NCBI RefSeq assembly: GCF_037027445.1
Contig: NZ_JBANDL010000002.1
Span: 1,612,001-1,676,000 of the forward strand
Length of the DNA: 64,000 nucleotides
Reading direction: 5' to 3'
Source of the DNA: Lysobacter firmicutimachus
GTDB lineage: Bacteria; Pseudomonadota; Gammaproteobacteria; Xanthomonadales; Xanthomonadaceae
Below are positions 8,901 through 17,329 of this stretch, piece after piece. The stretch's first letter is position 1, and each line of letters begins with the position of its first letter. Position numbers and translations under genes: made by a program. A model generated the notes under the pieces. It saw only the letters and a program-made list of their open reading frames with translations. It was not told where the DNA came from and did not search any database.

Positions 8901-8932
8901 AGCCCCCTTTTTTAAATAAGGGGGCTTTTTTT
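8901..8932 (+). terminator. Rho-independent terminator
   Basis: Perfect 9-bp arms AGCCCCCTT/AAGGGGGCT around an 8-base A/T-rich loop, followed by a run of seven T. Likely ends the lipoprotein transcript. Confidence 0.75.
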
Positions 8933-9223
8933 CGTCGCCCGATGAAGATTGGTTCGGCCCCGGAAAGGCGAGGGGCGTGGACAACCAGATCGCGCCAACG
9001 CGCCTGGGGCGCACACGTGCAGGCCATCTTCCTCAAACATGGGGCTTGAGTAGATCCACTCTCGCTTCCCTAGCCGGGCGCCCGGTGAACACTCATGGCC
9101 GCACCCGTCGCCTTATGACGTTTACGTCCCTGTGAGCGCACCCCGTTCCTCGGTCGCCGCGCTCGCGCCGACATGACGGGGTCGCAAGCCGCCCGACAAA
9201 CCACGGTCGTACAGGGGGACCGA

Positions 9224-10333
9224 ATGGCAAGAACGATCGCAGGATCGATGCGAGGCTGGGGCGGGGTCGCGCTGCTGGCGATGACGGCGCCGGCGTGGGC
9301 GCACAAGCTGGCGACCCATTCCACCGCGGAAGAGCGGCGACTGGCCGGAATCGGCAGCAGCACCTGGGTGTTCCTGGAACGACAACTCGCGCAGCGCTCG
9401 ATGGTCGCCTTTACCGAGCCGGTGCACGAGGAAATCACCAATCGCATCTACGGCTGCAATGGCGACTGCGGCGGTCGCGAAGCGCTCGACGCGCCGGGTC
9501 CGGTGCTGGCCGGCGTGCGCTGGAACGACGATCCGCCGTTCCGGATGAGCGCTAATCAGGCCCGCGGCATGGGCTGCAAAACCCAGGAAACCATCCGCTT
9601 CGAAACCCAGCCCTTGTGCTGGGGCAGTCTGTTCGCCGACGCCAACAAAGGCGCCGCCGCCGGCAAGCGCTACGGTCCCGGCGACGCCATGCTGTACCGC
9701 ACCCATTTCGGCGACTTACAGTTCCTTCATGCCATGGCCAGCCGCGACGGCGAGACCGCGGCCGAGACCAAGGCCAAGCTGATGGGCTGGATGGAGTTCG
9801 CCTGGCGCACGGCCCAAGGCGAATACAGCCTGGATACGCGATTGAAGGACTCGACCATCCCGGCGATCCAACAAGCCTTCGGCCGTAGCGAATGGCGCGT
9901 GCTGGACCTCTACACTCAGGGCGCCAGCGGCGGTTTGCGCCGCTACTACCAGGACGTCGCGTTCGGCTCCTTGCTGCATGCGCTGCAGGACAGTTACGCG
10001 GCCGGACATGTCGAGCGCGAAGCAGCCAGCGGCCTGCGCCAATGCACGATCGGCGCCGACCGGGTCGCGGCGCCGGGCGCGATCCTGGAATTCCATGCCT
10101 ATAACCGCCAGGACCACGGACGCCACGCGGAAGCCGACACCCGCACGGCCTTCCTGCGCCGCTTCGAGGAAAAGGGCAACGTGGTCGAAGTGGGGCGCGT
10201 GCTGCTGCGCGCGCGCGACGAAAAGCGCGGCTGGGACGACGTGCGACCCTTCTTCGACTGCGTATTCGCCCTGCAGGCACCGAACGCGCCGGCCGGGCCG
10301 GGCGAATTCGGCCGCGGCCAGGGCACCGATTGA
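9224..10333 (+). CDS. Secreted zinc-phospholipase-like protein
   Basis: 369 aa. The ATG at 9224 starts a signal peptide ending TAPAWA-HK. The mature part begins HKLATHST and contains FTEPVHEEITNRIYG, RWNDDPPFRM, TAQGEYSLDTRL and SLLHALQDSYAAGHVERE. A mature N-terminal His and an HxxxDxxxxxH helix motif are hallmarks of the zinc phospholipase C/S1-P1 nuclease fold, which suggests a secreted zinc hydrolase, but overall similarity is weak and substrate is unknown. Several cysteine pairs (YGCNGDCGG, CKTQET, QPLC) fit an exported protein. The next gene begins close behind it. Confidence 0.6.
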   Translation: MARTIAGSMRGWGGVALLAMTAPAWAHKLATHSTAEERRLAGIGSSTWVFLERQLAQRSMVAFTEPVHEEITNRIYGCNGDCGGREALDAPGPVLAGVRWNDDPPFRMSANQARGMGCKTQETIRFETQPLCWGSLFADANKGAAAGKRYGPGDAMLYRTHFGDLQFLHAMASRDGETAAETKAKLMGWMEFAWRTAQGEYSLDTRLKDSTIPAIQQAFGRSEWRVLDLYTQGASGGLRRYYQDVAFGSLLHALQDSYAAGHVEREAASGLRQCTIGADRVAAPGAILEFHAYNRQDHGRHAEADTRTAFLRRFEEKGNVVEVGRVLLRARDEKRGWDDVRPFFDCVFALQAPNAPAGPGEFGRGQGTD

Positions 10334-10398
10334 GGCGCCCGTATGCGGACGGCATCATGCTGTCCGCCACCCCCTTCGCCGCATTCCGGATCGCCGCC

Positions 10399-10758
10399 AT
10401 GAACGGACATTCCCGCTGGAGCGCCCTGGCGCTGACCCTGGTCAGCCTGCCCGCCGCCGCGTCCTACAGCGACGGCGCCTACGGTCTGTTCCTGGCTTTG
10501 TTCTCGGTGCCGGTGGCACTGGTCGCGATCGTGCTGACGATAGTGCTGTACTGGAAGCGCGCGTTCCATTCTCGCGGCTTCGCCTATGGCTACGTCGCGG
10601 TGTTCTGCGCCGCCGCCTTGGGGGTGGTGGCGATGTCGACGACGGCGGGCGAGACCGTCTCGGTGCTGACGGTGGCGGTGGTCGAAGCGGTATTGTTGTT
10701 GCCGGTGGTCGCTCCGGCGCTGTTGCAATGTTGGTCGGCGAACGGGGACGACGACTGA
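10399..10758 (+). CDS. Small integral membrane protein, unknown
   Basis: 119 aa from the ATG at 10399 (a GTG-less longer frame begins at 10330, overlapping the previous stop). A signal-like segment (LTLVSLPAAASYSDG) is followed by three predicted helices: LFLALFSVPVALVAIVLTIV, YVAVFCAAALGVVAM and VAVVEAVLLLPVVAPALL. No family recognised. Spacing suggests co-transcription with the phospholipase-like gene. Confidence 0.6.
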   Translation: MNGHSRWSALALTLVSLPAAASYSDGAYGLFLALFSVPVALVAIVLTIVLYWKRAFHSRGFAYGYVAVFCAAALGVVAMSTTAGETVSVLTVAVVEAVLLLPVVAPALLQCWSANGDDD

Positions 10759-10805
10759 TCGGCGTGCCTGGGTTAGTCTGAGCCGACGCTTCCAAGAGTC
10801 CGGAC

Positions 10806-11261
10806 ATGCTCATCGAAGGCGCCTGCCATTGCGGCAACCTCCGCTACACCCTGGACTGGGCGCCGGAGCCGGAATCGATCCCGGCCCGCGCCTGCACCTG
10901 CACCTTCTGCGTCAAGCACGGCGGCGTGTGGACCGCCTGCGCGGGCGGCCGCCTGGATGTCGTCGTGCGCGATCCGCAGCGCGTCTCGTGCTACGTCTTC
11001 GGCACCCGCACCGCCGACTTCCATGTGTGCGCGGTATGCGGGGTCGTGCCGTTGGCGACCAGCGACATCGACGGCCGCCTGTACGCGGTGGTCAACGTCA
11101 ACACCTTCGAAGCACTCGATCCGGGCCTGTTGCGGCATTCTTCATCCGACCTGGACGGAGAAACCCAGGCCGCGCGTCTGGAGCGACGTGCACGCAACTG
11201 GATCGGTACGGTGAGATTGCGCTTCGCCGACCGGGACGTCGTCGGCGCCGGCGAAGGCTGA
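10806..11261 (+). CDS. GFA-family zinc protein
   Basis: 151 aa, typical length for the GFA (glutathione-dependent formaldehyde-activating/CENP-V) family. Cysteine motifs CHCGN (8-12), CTCTFC and CAVCG provide the two structural zinc sites characteristic of the family. Most members have no proven glutathione or formaldehyde activity, so the enzymatic name should not be taken literally. Stand-alone gene, start ATG at 10806. Confidence 0.85.
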   Translation: MLIEGACHCGNLRYTLDWAPEPESIPARACTCTFCVKHGGVWTACAGGRLDVVVRDPQRVSCYVFGTRTADFHVCAVCGVVPLATSDIDGRLYAVVNVNTFEALDPGLLRHSSSDLDGETQAARLERRARNWIGTVRLRFADRDVVGAGEG

Positions 11262-11310
11262 GTCCGAAGGTCGCGCCAACAGCGGAGACCGGCCGGTCCG
11301 ATCCGGATGC

Positions 11311-12099
11311 TCAGCGCTCGAAACGCATCATCCGCCCCGCATTGCGGCGACGCTCCAGTGGAATGTCGTAGCCGCGCGAGCTCAATGTGAAGCCGGCGGT
11401 CAGCATAGAGGCGGCGAAAGACGCGCAGTTTCCGCGGCCGGGGTCGGATATCAGCACTTCGGCTTCGGCCGTGGCGTAGTTGCGGATCAGATTCAGCAGC
11501 GAGCCGATATGGCCGCGTTCGTAGAGCACGTCGCTGCCCACGATCAGGTCGAATTTTCCCATGGAACTGTCCTGCGGACGTTCCCAGGCGAGATCGTTGA
11601 AGGGGATCGGCTTCAGGCCGTTGAGGCGGGCGTTGTGGGCCAGGAACTCGTTGGCGAGCGGATGATGATCGCTGGCGGTGATGTCGGCGCCGCGCTTCTT
11701 CAACACCAGGCTGGACAGCCCCAGGCCGCAGCCTATTTCCAGAATGCGTTTTCCGTCGATCCGGTACGACAAGCTTTCCCGGGCCAGCTCGATTCCCGCC
11801 GGCCACAGTTGCCCGAACAGGCTCCATAACGCCGCAGGAACGCCTGCGCGCTCGGCCGTGCGATCCGGATCGTGGAACTGCTGGCGATCCTTCAAGGCGC
11901 GAATGCGATAGACGACGTCGCCGATCGGGACGTCGATAAGTCGAGTGCAGAACGGCAAAAAACGCCTCGGATGACGCCATCGCGTCGGGTCAGGCAGAGG
12001 CGGGCGATGCCGCCGATGGATCGCGAGTGCTCGGGTCGCCACCCGACCATACGCGCATGCAACGCGAATAGCGAGCTTTATTTTCTTTCGCCCGTTCAT
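11311..12099 (-). CDS. SAM-dependent methyltransferase (family 16/protein-lysine type)
   Basis: Up to 262 aa. SAM-binding motif I is ILEIGCGLGLSSLVLKKRGA, followed by the acidic residue in ITASDHHP and the family-16-like FDLIVGSDVLYERGH (post-I/motif II). The pattern WSLFGQLWPAGIELA before motif I matches the METTL21/lysine- or nicotinamide-methyltransferase-like group. The first ~45 residues are very basic and may not be translated; a later start near VPIGDVVYRI is possible. Convergent with the upstream GFA gene. Substrate unknown. Confidence 0.8.
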   Translation of the reverse strand: MNGRKKIKLAIRVACAYGRVATRALAIHRRHRPPLPDPTRWRHPRRFLPFCTRLIDVPIGDVVYRIRALKDRQQFHDPDRTAERAGVPAALWSLFGQLWPAGIELARESLSYRIDGKRILEIGCGLGLSSLVLKKRGADITASDHHPLANEFLAHNARLNGLKPIPFNDLAWERPQDSSMGKFDLIVGSDVLYERGHIGSLLNLIRNYATAEAEVLISDPGRGNCASFAASMLTAGFTLSSRGYDIPLERRRNAGRMMRFER

Positions 12100-12143
12100 G
12101 CGTCCCAGCGCGCATACTCGTTCGAAGATTGCAGAGAGCCGCT

Positions 12144-12413
12144 ATGGAAGAACATGTCGAGTGGTTCCACTTCACCCTGTGCCGCGATCAATCGGTCGGT
12201 CCGATCGAGTTGCGTCGGATATGGATGGAGGCGAGCGGGACGACCAACATTTCGGTCGGCCGCGATCACCGCGCCATGCTCGGCAAGCGAGCGGTGGTGT
12301 ATTCGCTGCGCGCATCCCCGCGCCTGGCCAATCTGCACGCGATCGAAGCCCGATTGCGTTTCCTGCTCGCCCAGGCGCGGTTGAACAGCGTGCTTACGGT
12401 AGTCACGCATTGA
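12144..12413 (+). CDS. Small hypothetical protein
   Basis: 89 aa from the ATG at 12144. No signal peptide or membrane segment. The C-terminal half is helical and basic (LHAIEARLRFLLAQARLN). It is divergent from the methyltransferase gene and followed 8 bp later by another small gene, probably one transcription unit. I do not recognise a family. Confidence 0.6.
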   Translation: MEEHVEWFHFTLCRDQSVGPIELRRIWMEASGTTNISVGRDHRAMLGKRAVVYSLRASPRLANLHAIEARLRFLLAQARLNSVLTVVTH

Positions 12414-12421
12414 GGTGATGC

Positions 12422-12787
12422 ATGCAATTGTTCGATATAGCGATCGGCCGGTGCCGGGCGATCGAAGGCGGAACGGTCACGATCGGTCTGGACAGCGCGA
12501 TCGTCAGCCGTCTGGTGCCCGGCTATCCGTGGCGGATGTCCGGGACCAGCGTGTTGCGCCTGAGCCAGAGACTGTGCAGCAAGCGCTTTCCGCTGGAGCC
12601 GGGGCGCGAGACCTTTCTGCAGCGCGAAGAACTGATGCGCAATCCCAGCGCGAGCCTGGATTTGCTCGGCGACGGCAATTTCGTACCGGTCCGCCTGCGC
12701 GCGTTGAGCGACGGCGAGGAGCCGCAGATCGTCAAGCCCGCGACCAAAACCCCGCGTTCGAACCTGCCGCAGTCTCGCCGTTCCTGA
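12422..12787 (+). CDS. Small hypothetical protein
   Basis: 121 aa, ATG start, soluble, no recognised motif. The core (GGTVTIGLDSAIVSRLVPGYPW, then a basic serine-rich tail PATKTPRSNLPQSRRS) suggests a small folded domain with a disordered end. Directly behind the 89-aa gene; convergent with metC. Function unknown. Confidence 0.55.
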   Translation: MQLFDIAIGRCRAIEGGTVTIGLDSAIVSRLVPGYPWRMSGTSVLRLSQRLCSKRFPLEPGRETFLQREELMRNPSASLDLLGDGNFVPVRLRALSDGEEPQIVKPATKTPRSNLPQSRRS

Positions 12788-12934
12788 ACGCACTGTGGTA
12801 AGGATTTCCCGCCGTCGCGTGCGTATCCCGCCGGTGCGCTCGACAGATCGGAAGCGGACGCGATGCGGCGCGCGGCCCAGGTTGACGCATCGCCGCAGCT
12901 CGGCCGCAAGACATTCCCGACGGCGGAACCTCGC

Positions 12935-14098
12935 TCAATCGGCCAGATCGGCGAAGGCCTGGCGCAAATCCGCCAGCAGGTCCTGCGGCGACTCCAGGCC
13001 GATGTTGAAGCGCACCAGGTTGCGTCCAGGCGCACCGTGATCGCGGCGCAGGCCGAAGAAGGGCATGACCAGGCTGGTGACGCCGCCCCAGCTGTAGCCG
13101 ATCTTGAACAGCTGCAGACGATCGAGTGCGCGCACGATCGCATCGACCGACAGCTCGGGCCGGAACAGCGCCGAGAACACGCTGGCCGAGCCGCTGAAAT
13201 CGCGGCGCCAGATCTCGTGGCCGGGGCTGCCGGGCAGCGCCGGGTGCAGGACGCGTTCGACATCGGCGCGCGCCGCCAGCCAGTGCGCGACTTCCAGCGT
13301 GCTGGCCTGCAACTGGGCCAGGCGCACGCCCAGGGTTTGCAGGCCGCGCAAGGCCAGGCTGCAATCGTCCGGCGACACGCCCATGCCCAGCAGTTGATGG
13401 GTGTCGCCGATGCGCTCGTACAGTGCGCGGTCGCGCACGGTGACCGAGCCCAGCAGCAGATCGCTGTGGCCGCCGACATACTTGGTCAGCGCTTGCATGG
13501 TGATGTCGACACCGTGGCCGAAGGCGTCGAACAGAACGCCGGCGGCGTAAGTGTTGTCCAGCGCGACGGGCAGGCCGACGGCGTGCGCGGCCGCGGCGAT
13601 CGCCGGCACATCCTGTACTTCCATGCTGACCGAGCCCGGGTTCTCGCACCACACCAATTGGGTGTTCGGACGCAGCCGCTCGGCGATGCCGGCGCCGAGC
13701 AGGGGCGGGTAGTACTCGGCGTCCACGCCAAGGCGTGCGAGCACGCGGTCGGCGAACTCGCGGTTGGGACCGTAGGCGTTATCGGGAATCAGCACATGCC
13801 CGCCTGCGGACAGCAGGCTGAGGCCGATCAGGCTGATCGCCGCCTGGCCGCCCGGGGTCAGGAAACAGTGCCGGCCGCCCTCGAGTTCGGCGATGCGCGC
13901 GCCCAGTTCCAGGCTGGTCGGCGTGCCGTACAGGCCGTAGCTGTACGGCGCCTGCTGTTGGTCCCAATGATCGAGCACGCGCCCCGCGCTGGAGAACAGC
14001 GTGGTCGAACCGCGATAGGTCGGAGTGGCCAGCGACTGGAAGCCTTCGGGAGCCCGCGCTTGCGGATGGATCAGTTTGGATTGCCAGGAAAGCGACAT
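12935..14098 (-). CDS. metC: Cystathionine beta-lyase
   Basis: 387 aa, PLP-dependent Cys/Met-metabolism enzyme. The cofactor lysine is Lys206 in QALTKYVGGHSD; Asp181 (ALDNTYAAG) and the YGLYGTPT phosphate-binding/active-site loop are in place, as is the late GxSWGGxxSL motif. The family splits cystathionine into homocysteine, pyruvate and ammonia in methionine synthesis; the Y-G-L-Y/SWGG features favour the beta-lyase over the gamma-synthase. Stand-alone gene. Confidence 0.88.
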   Translation of the reverse strand: MSLSWQSKLIHPQARAPEGFQSLATPTYRGSTTLFSSAGRVLDHWDQQQAPYSYGLYGTPTSLELGARIAELEGGRHCFLTPGGQAAISLIGLSLLSAGGHVLIPDNAYGPNREFADRVLARLGVDAEYYPPLLGAGIAERLRPNTQLVWCENPGSVSMEVQDVPAIAAAAHAVGLPVALDNTYAAGVLFDAFGHGVDITMQALTKYVGGHSDLLLGSVTVRDRALYERIGDTHQLLGMGVSPDDCSLALRGLQTLGVRLAQLQASTLEVAHWLAARADVERVLHPALPGSPGHEIWRRDFSGSASVFSALFRPELSVDAIVRALDRLQLFKIGYSWGGVTSLVMPFFGLRRDHGAPGRNLVRFNIGLESPQDLLADLRQAFADLAD

Positions 14099-14448
14099 GG
14101 GAGCGCCGATGCGATGACGTGGACGGGGCGCGGCTTGGGCCGCCGAGCGAGTCTAGCGCCGGGCGAGCCGGGTGCGCCTGCGATTACGCCGCAGTTTGGC
14201 GGCGAGCGAACGCCGGCGCGCGCTCGCCGCCGATGCGCCGCATGGCGCCGCCGCGGCAGGCGCTTTTCAGGCGCGAGGTAAGCCGCGGGAGCCGAAGCGG
14301 TTCGAGGCTGCATTGCGATCCAACGCTGCCGCGCGCAGCGGCTCAAAGAGGCCGGACGGGTCGGCGCTCGGAGGCGAAGTCCAGCGCACGCGACCGTGAT
14401 CGGCCGCGGCAAGTGCCGCTACGGCAACCGCCCGCGTGGTGGCGGCGA
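14099..14448. other. GC-rich intergenic region, nothing recognised
   Basis: 350 bp between metC and the small lipoprotein gene. Contains a run of CG-rich codon-like sequence but no frame with a start, ribosome site and non-shadow composition. Confidence 0.5.
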
Positions 14449-14781
14449 TCACTTCGGGGCCGGCCGGCAATCCCGATCCAGGGCCTCCGGCCCGGCGCCG
14501 GCGCAGACTTTGAAGCCCGGTGCCAGGCCGACGATGTCGCGCCGTTCGCCCACGGCCACGGCGAAGCGTTCCGGCGCGGCCTCCGCCGAATACAGGCTGT
14601 AGTGGCAGTGGCCGCTGCGGCTGGCGGCGCATTCGAAACGGCTGATGTCGCCGGTGATGCGCACCTGGCTGTCGATGACGACGTGGCCGTCGGCGCTGAC
14701 GCGGTGAGCGATCGTCTGGCCGCCGCCGCTGCAACCGAACAGCGCCAGCAGGTAGTAGAGCAGAGCCATCAGGTTGCGCAT
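14449..14781 (-). CDS. Small putative lipoprotein
   Basis: 110 aa from the ATG at 14781 (MRNLMALLYYLLALFGCSGGG). The hydrophobic start ends in LFGC, a plausible lipobox; four further cysteines (FECAAS, GHCHYS, KVCAG, DCRP) suggest disulfides in the periplasm. A longer start 27 bp upstream exists but would push the signal inward. It lies just downstream of the LytR-type regulator on the same strand. Family unknown. Confidence 0.6.
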   Translation of the reverse strand: MRNLMALLYYLLALFGCSGGGQTIAHRVSADGHVVIDSQVRITGDISRFECAASRSGHCHYSLYSAEAAPERFAVAVGERRDIVGLAPGFKVCAGAGPEALDRDCRPAPK

Positions 14782-14848
14782 GGGGTCGTCCTTGGAAGAG
14801 AAGCTCACCGCTGCCGCATTGCGTGGTCCACTACGGCAGGGCGCGCCG

Positions 14849-15625
14849 CTACATGGCGCGGAACAGGGCCATGAACGGCTGGCTGACGCTCAGCGTTTCG
14901 CTGCGCTGGCGCAGACGCACCGTGCCCTTGCCGCTGTCGTCGCGCACGATCGAGGCGATCGCCTTGAGGTTGACGATGGTCGAGCGGTGGATCTGCTTGA
15001 ACAGATTGCCGTCCAGCACTTCCAGCAGTTCGCGGATCGGCTTGCGCAGCACTGCTTCGCCTTCCGCGGTCACGACCGTGGTGTACTTGTTGTCGGCGCG
15101 GAAATAGATCACGTCGTCGACCAGGATCAGCCGGGTTTCGCGGCCGGCGCTGGCGGTGATCCAGGTCAGCGCCGTGGCGTCCGGCTTGCCGCGTTGCGCG
15201 CCCAAGCGCTGGCCCAACTCGGCGATGGCTTCGCTGTCGGCGGCGGTGCCGGCGCGTTGCTGCAGGCGCTGCACGGTCACTGCCAGGCGCTCGGCGGTGA
15301 CCGGCTTGAGCAGGTAGTCGATCGCGCCGTGTTCGAAGGCGTCGATCGCGTACTGGTCGTAGGCGGTGACGAACACGATCCGGGTCAGCGGGCTGACGTC
15401 GCCGGCCGCGCCGGCGACATCGATCCCGGTCAGTCCGGGCATGCGGATGTCGAGAAAGGCGATGTCGGGCCGATGTTCGGCCAGAGCCTCCAGCGCCTCG
15501 GCGCCGTCTTCGCATTCGGCGACGATGCGCAGCTGCGGCCAGGCCTCGCCCAGCGTTTCGACCAACGACCGGCGCAGCAGTGCTTCGTCTTCGGCGACCA
15601 GCGCGGTCAGCGTGGGCTTAGCCAT
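14849..15625 (-). CDS. LytTR-family response regulator
   Basis: 258 aa. Receiver domain with acidic residues EDE (12-14), phosphoacceptor Asp59 (IAFLDIRMPG) and Lys in YLLKPV; C-terminal LytTR DNA-binding domain (about 150-258) with IYFRADNKYTTVVT and FKQIHRSTIVNLKAI. Such regulators pair with LytS-type kinases and control targets such as peptidases, exopolysaccharide or competence genes. The kinase gene lies upstream and overlaps it by 8 bp. Targets unknown. Confidence 0.92.
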   Translation of the reverse strand: MAKPTLTALVAEDEALLRRSLVETLGEAWPQLRIVAECEDGAEALEALAEHRPDIAFLDIRMPGLTGIDVAGAAGDVSPLTRIVFVTAYDQYAIDAFEHGAIDYLLKPVTAERLAVTVQRLQQRAGTAADSEAIAELGQRLGAQRGKPDATALTWITASAGRETRLILVDDVIYFRADNKYTTVVTAEGEAVLRKPIRELLEVLDGNLFKQIHRSTIVNLKAIASIVRDDSGKGTVRLRQRSETLSVSQPFMALFRAM

Positions 15626-16904
15626 GGACGGTCTCCTCTTGCCGCGCCAGCGGCACGCTCAGGGTGGCGGCGACGCCTTGCGGGAAGTTGGCGACCACGG
15701 CCAGTTGCGCATCGTCGCCGTAGACCAGCTGCAGGCGTTCGCGCACGTTGCGCAGGCCGATGCCGGTGCCGCTGTTGGCGGCGTTGAGGCCCAGGCCGTC
15801 GTCGGCCACCGTGATCGCCGCGCGCTGCTCGTTGCGCCGCGCCAGGATCCACACCATGCCGCCGCCCGGTTTGGGTTCCAGGCCGTGCTTGATCGCATTC
15901 TCGACCAGGGTCTGCAGCATCATCGGCGGCAGCGGCAGGCTGCGCAGTTCGTCGGGCACGTCGATCTGCAAGGCCAGCCTTGCGCCCATGCGCAGCTTGA
16001 GGATTTCCAGATAGGCGCGCGAGCGGTCCAACTCCTCGCCGAGCGTCGACAGCGCGTCTTCGGTGCGCGGCAAGGACTTGCGCAGGAAGTCGATCAGATG
16101 GCCGAGCATCTCGTCGGCCTTGGCCGGGTCGTTGCGGGTCAGGTACTGGGCGCTGGCCAGGGTGTTGTAGAGAAAATGCGGCTCGACCTGGGCATGCAGC
16201 AGGCTGAGCTTGGCCACCGCCAGTTCCTTTTCGGTTTCGGTGCGGGTGACCGCGGCGCGTTCGTTGCGGCGGCGTTCGGCGATGCGTCGGGTGATGGCGC
16301 GGACGATGGCCTCGGCGTTCTCCAGATTGGTGCCGCCGTCGACCCGGAACCAGTCGCTCCAGGCGCCGGCTTCCGGTTCGCAGATCAGCACGATGCGGCC
16401 GCTGTCTTCGCCGGGCTCGACCGTGGCTTGGATCTGGTTGCGGCCGTGGCCGCGCATGCCGGTGAGGTCGCGGACTTCGCGATCGCGGCCGTACAGGTTG
16501 TGCCGACGCACCTTGGCGCGCACCTGCAGGCTGTCGCGCGCGCTTTCGATTTCCTCGACCCGCGGCAGCTCGCGGATCGCCGCATCGAGCAGATCGAAGG
16601 TCTCGCCGGCTTCGAACGGCACCTCGATCTCGCGCCGCTGACGGTTGTGCAGCGCGCCGCGGTCGATGTGGCCGGCGATCAGCCGCACGCGGCGCACGTG
16701 GCTGAAGGCGCCGGTGACCACGTAGGCCACCACCAGCATGCAGATCAGGAACAGCGGGGTGGGGTCCTGGTACTGCAGGCCCGGCGTCACCGAGGCGAAC
16801 AGCGCCATCAGCAGGAACAGGCCGAACCAGGCCAGGGCGAGGCGGGCGATGAAGAAGAAGCTTCGGATCACAAGGGCGATGCCATGGCGGGATGGGCGCA
16901 GCAT
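15618..16904 (-). CDS. LytS/YehU-type sensor histidine kinase
   Basis: 428 aa from the ATG at 16904; the longer upstream frame is low-complexity shadow. Two membrane helices (FFFIARLALAWFGLFLLMALF and PLFLICMLVVAYVV) are followed by a cytoplasmic region and the His_kinase motif LLHAQVEPHFLYNTLASAQYL, then an ATPase domain with LVENAIKHGLEP and GTGIGLRNVRERL. The HAQVEPHFLYN signature is diagnostic of the LytS/YehU family. It overlaps the regulator gene by 8 bp. Confidence 0.9.
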   Translation of the reverse strand: MLRPSRHGIALVIRSFFFIARLALAWFGLFLLMALFASVTPGLQYQDPTPLFLICMLVVAYVVTGAFSHVRRVRLIAGHIDRGALHNRQRREIEVPFEAGETFDLLDAAIRELPRVEEIESARDSLQVRAKVRRHNLYGRDREVRDLTGMRGHGRNQIQATVEPGEDSGRIVLICEPEAGAWSDWFRVDGGTNLENAEAIVRAITRRIAERRRNERAAVTRTETEKELAVAKLSLLHAQVEPHFLYNTLASAQYLTRNDPAKADEMLGHLIDFLRKSLPRTEDALSTLGEELDRSRAYLEILKLRMGARLALQIDVPDELRSLPLPPMMLQTLVENAIKHGLEPKPGGGMVWILARRNEQRAAITVADDGLGLNAANSGTGIGLRNVRERLQLVYGDDAQLAVVANFPQGVAATLSVPLARQEETVHG

Positions 16905-17329
16905 AGTGCTGCGGCGCCTGGGCGGAAGCGGGGCGGCGACGAAGGCCGGCTTGCGGCGACGAAGCCGGGACGGGGCGGAGCGAAGCCTGGCGGCGGTAAG
17001 CGCTGCAGTGGCGGGCTGCGGCGCCGCGGCCTTCGAAGGCGCCTTGCCCGGAAATTGTGATGCGCAACAAGGTTCGGGAACCCGTTCAGTCGCCGTCGCA
17101 ACTTCCGCAATCGGTTTGACTAGGCTAGGCGACAACAACCCGGAACTGCGCAAATGGATTTGCCGCCCGAACAGCCGACGCCCGCCGTCCACGCCTCGCG
17201 CCCGCGTCGCTCCCGTCCTCCTTTCCCATCGCCGCCATCGCGGCCGGCCGCGATCGACCCGCGTCCGGTGCGCCGTCGCGACGCCCGCCGTTTTGCCGTC
17301 TCCCCCGGCCGCGCCTGCGGCTGCATCGC
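16905..17329. other. Divergent intergenic region upstream of rhs1
   Basis: 425 bp between the divergent LytS-type kinase and the first RHS gene. It must hold promoters for both, but I could not assign convincing -35/-10 boxes. The right half is Pro/Arg-codon-like GC-rich sequence without a supported gene. Confidence 0.5.

Larger units (their letters stand above)
8764..9223. other. Intergenic region with two G/C-arm hairpins, no gene
   Basis: 460 bp between the lipoprotein and the next secreted protein. It holds two C5-6/G5-7 hairpins (listed separately) about 80 bp apart, separated by a purine-rich stretch of a kind I associate with dispersed intergenic repeats in related genomes. Frames across it are not convincing genes. 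Confidence 0.6.

Noticed and set aside
8807..9049. 80-aa open frame across the hairpin doublet
   Set aside because: Begins inside an inverted repeat and crosses a terminator; no domain or ribosome site.
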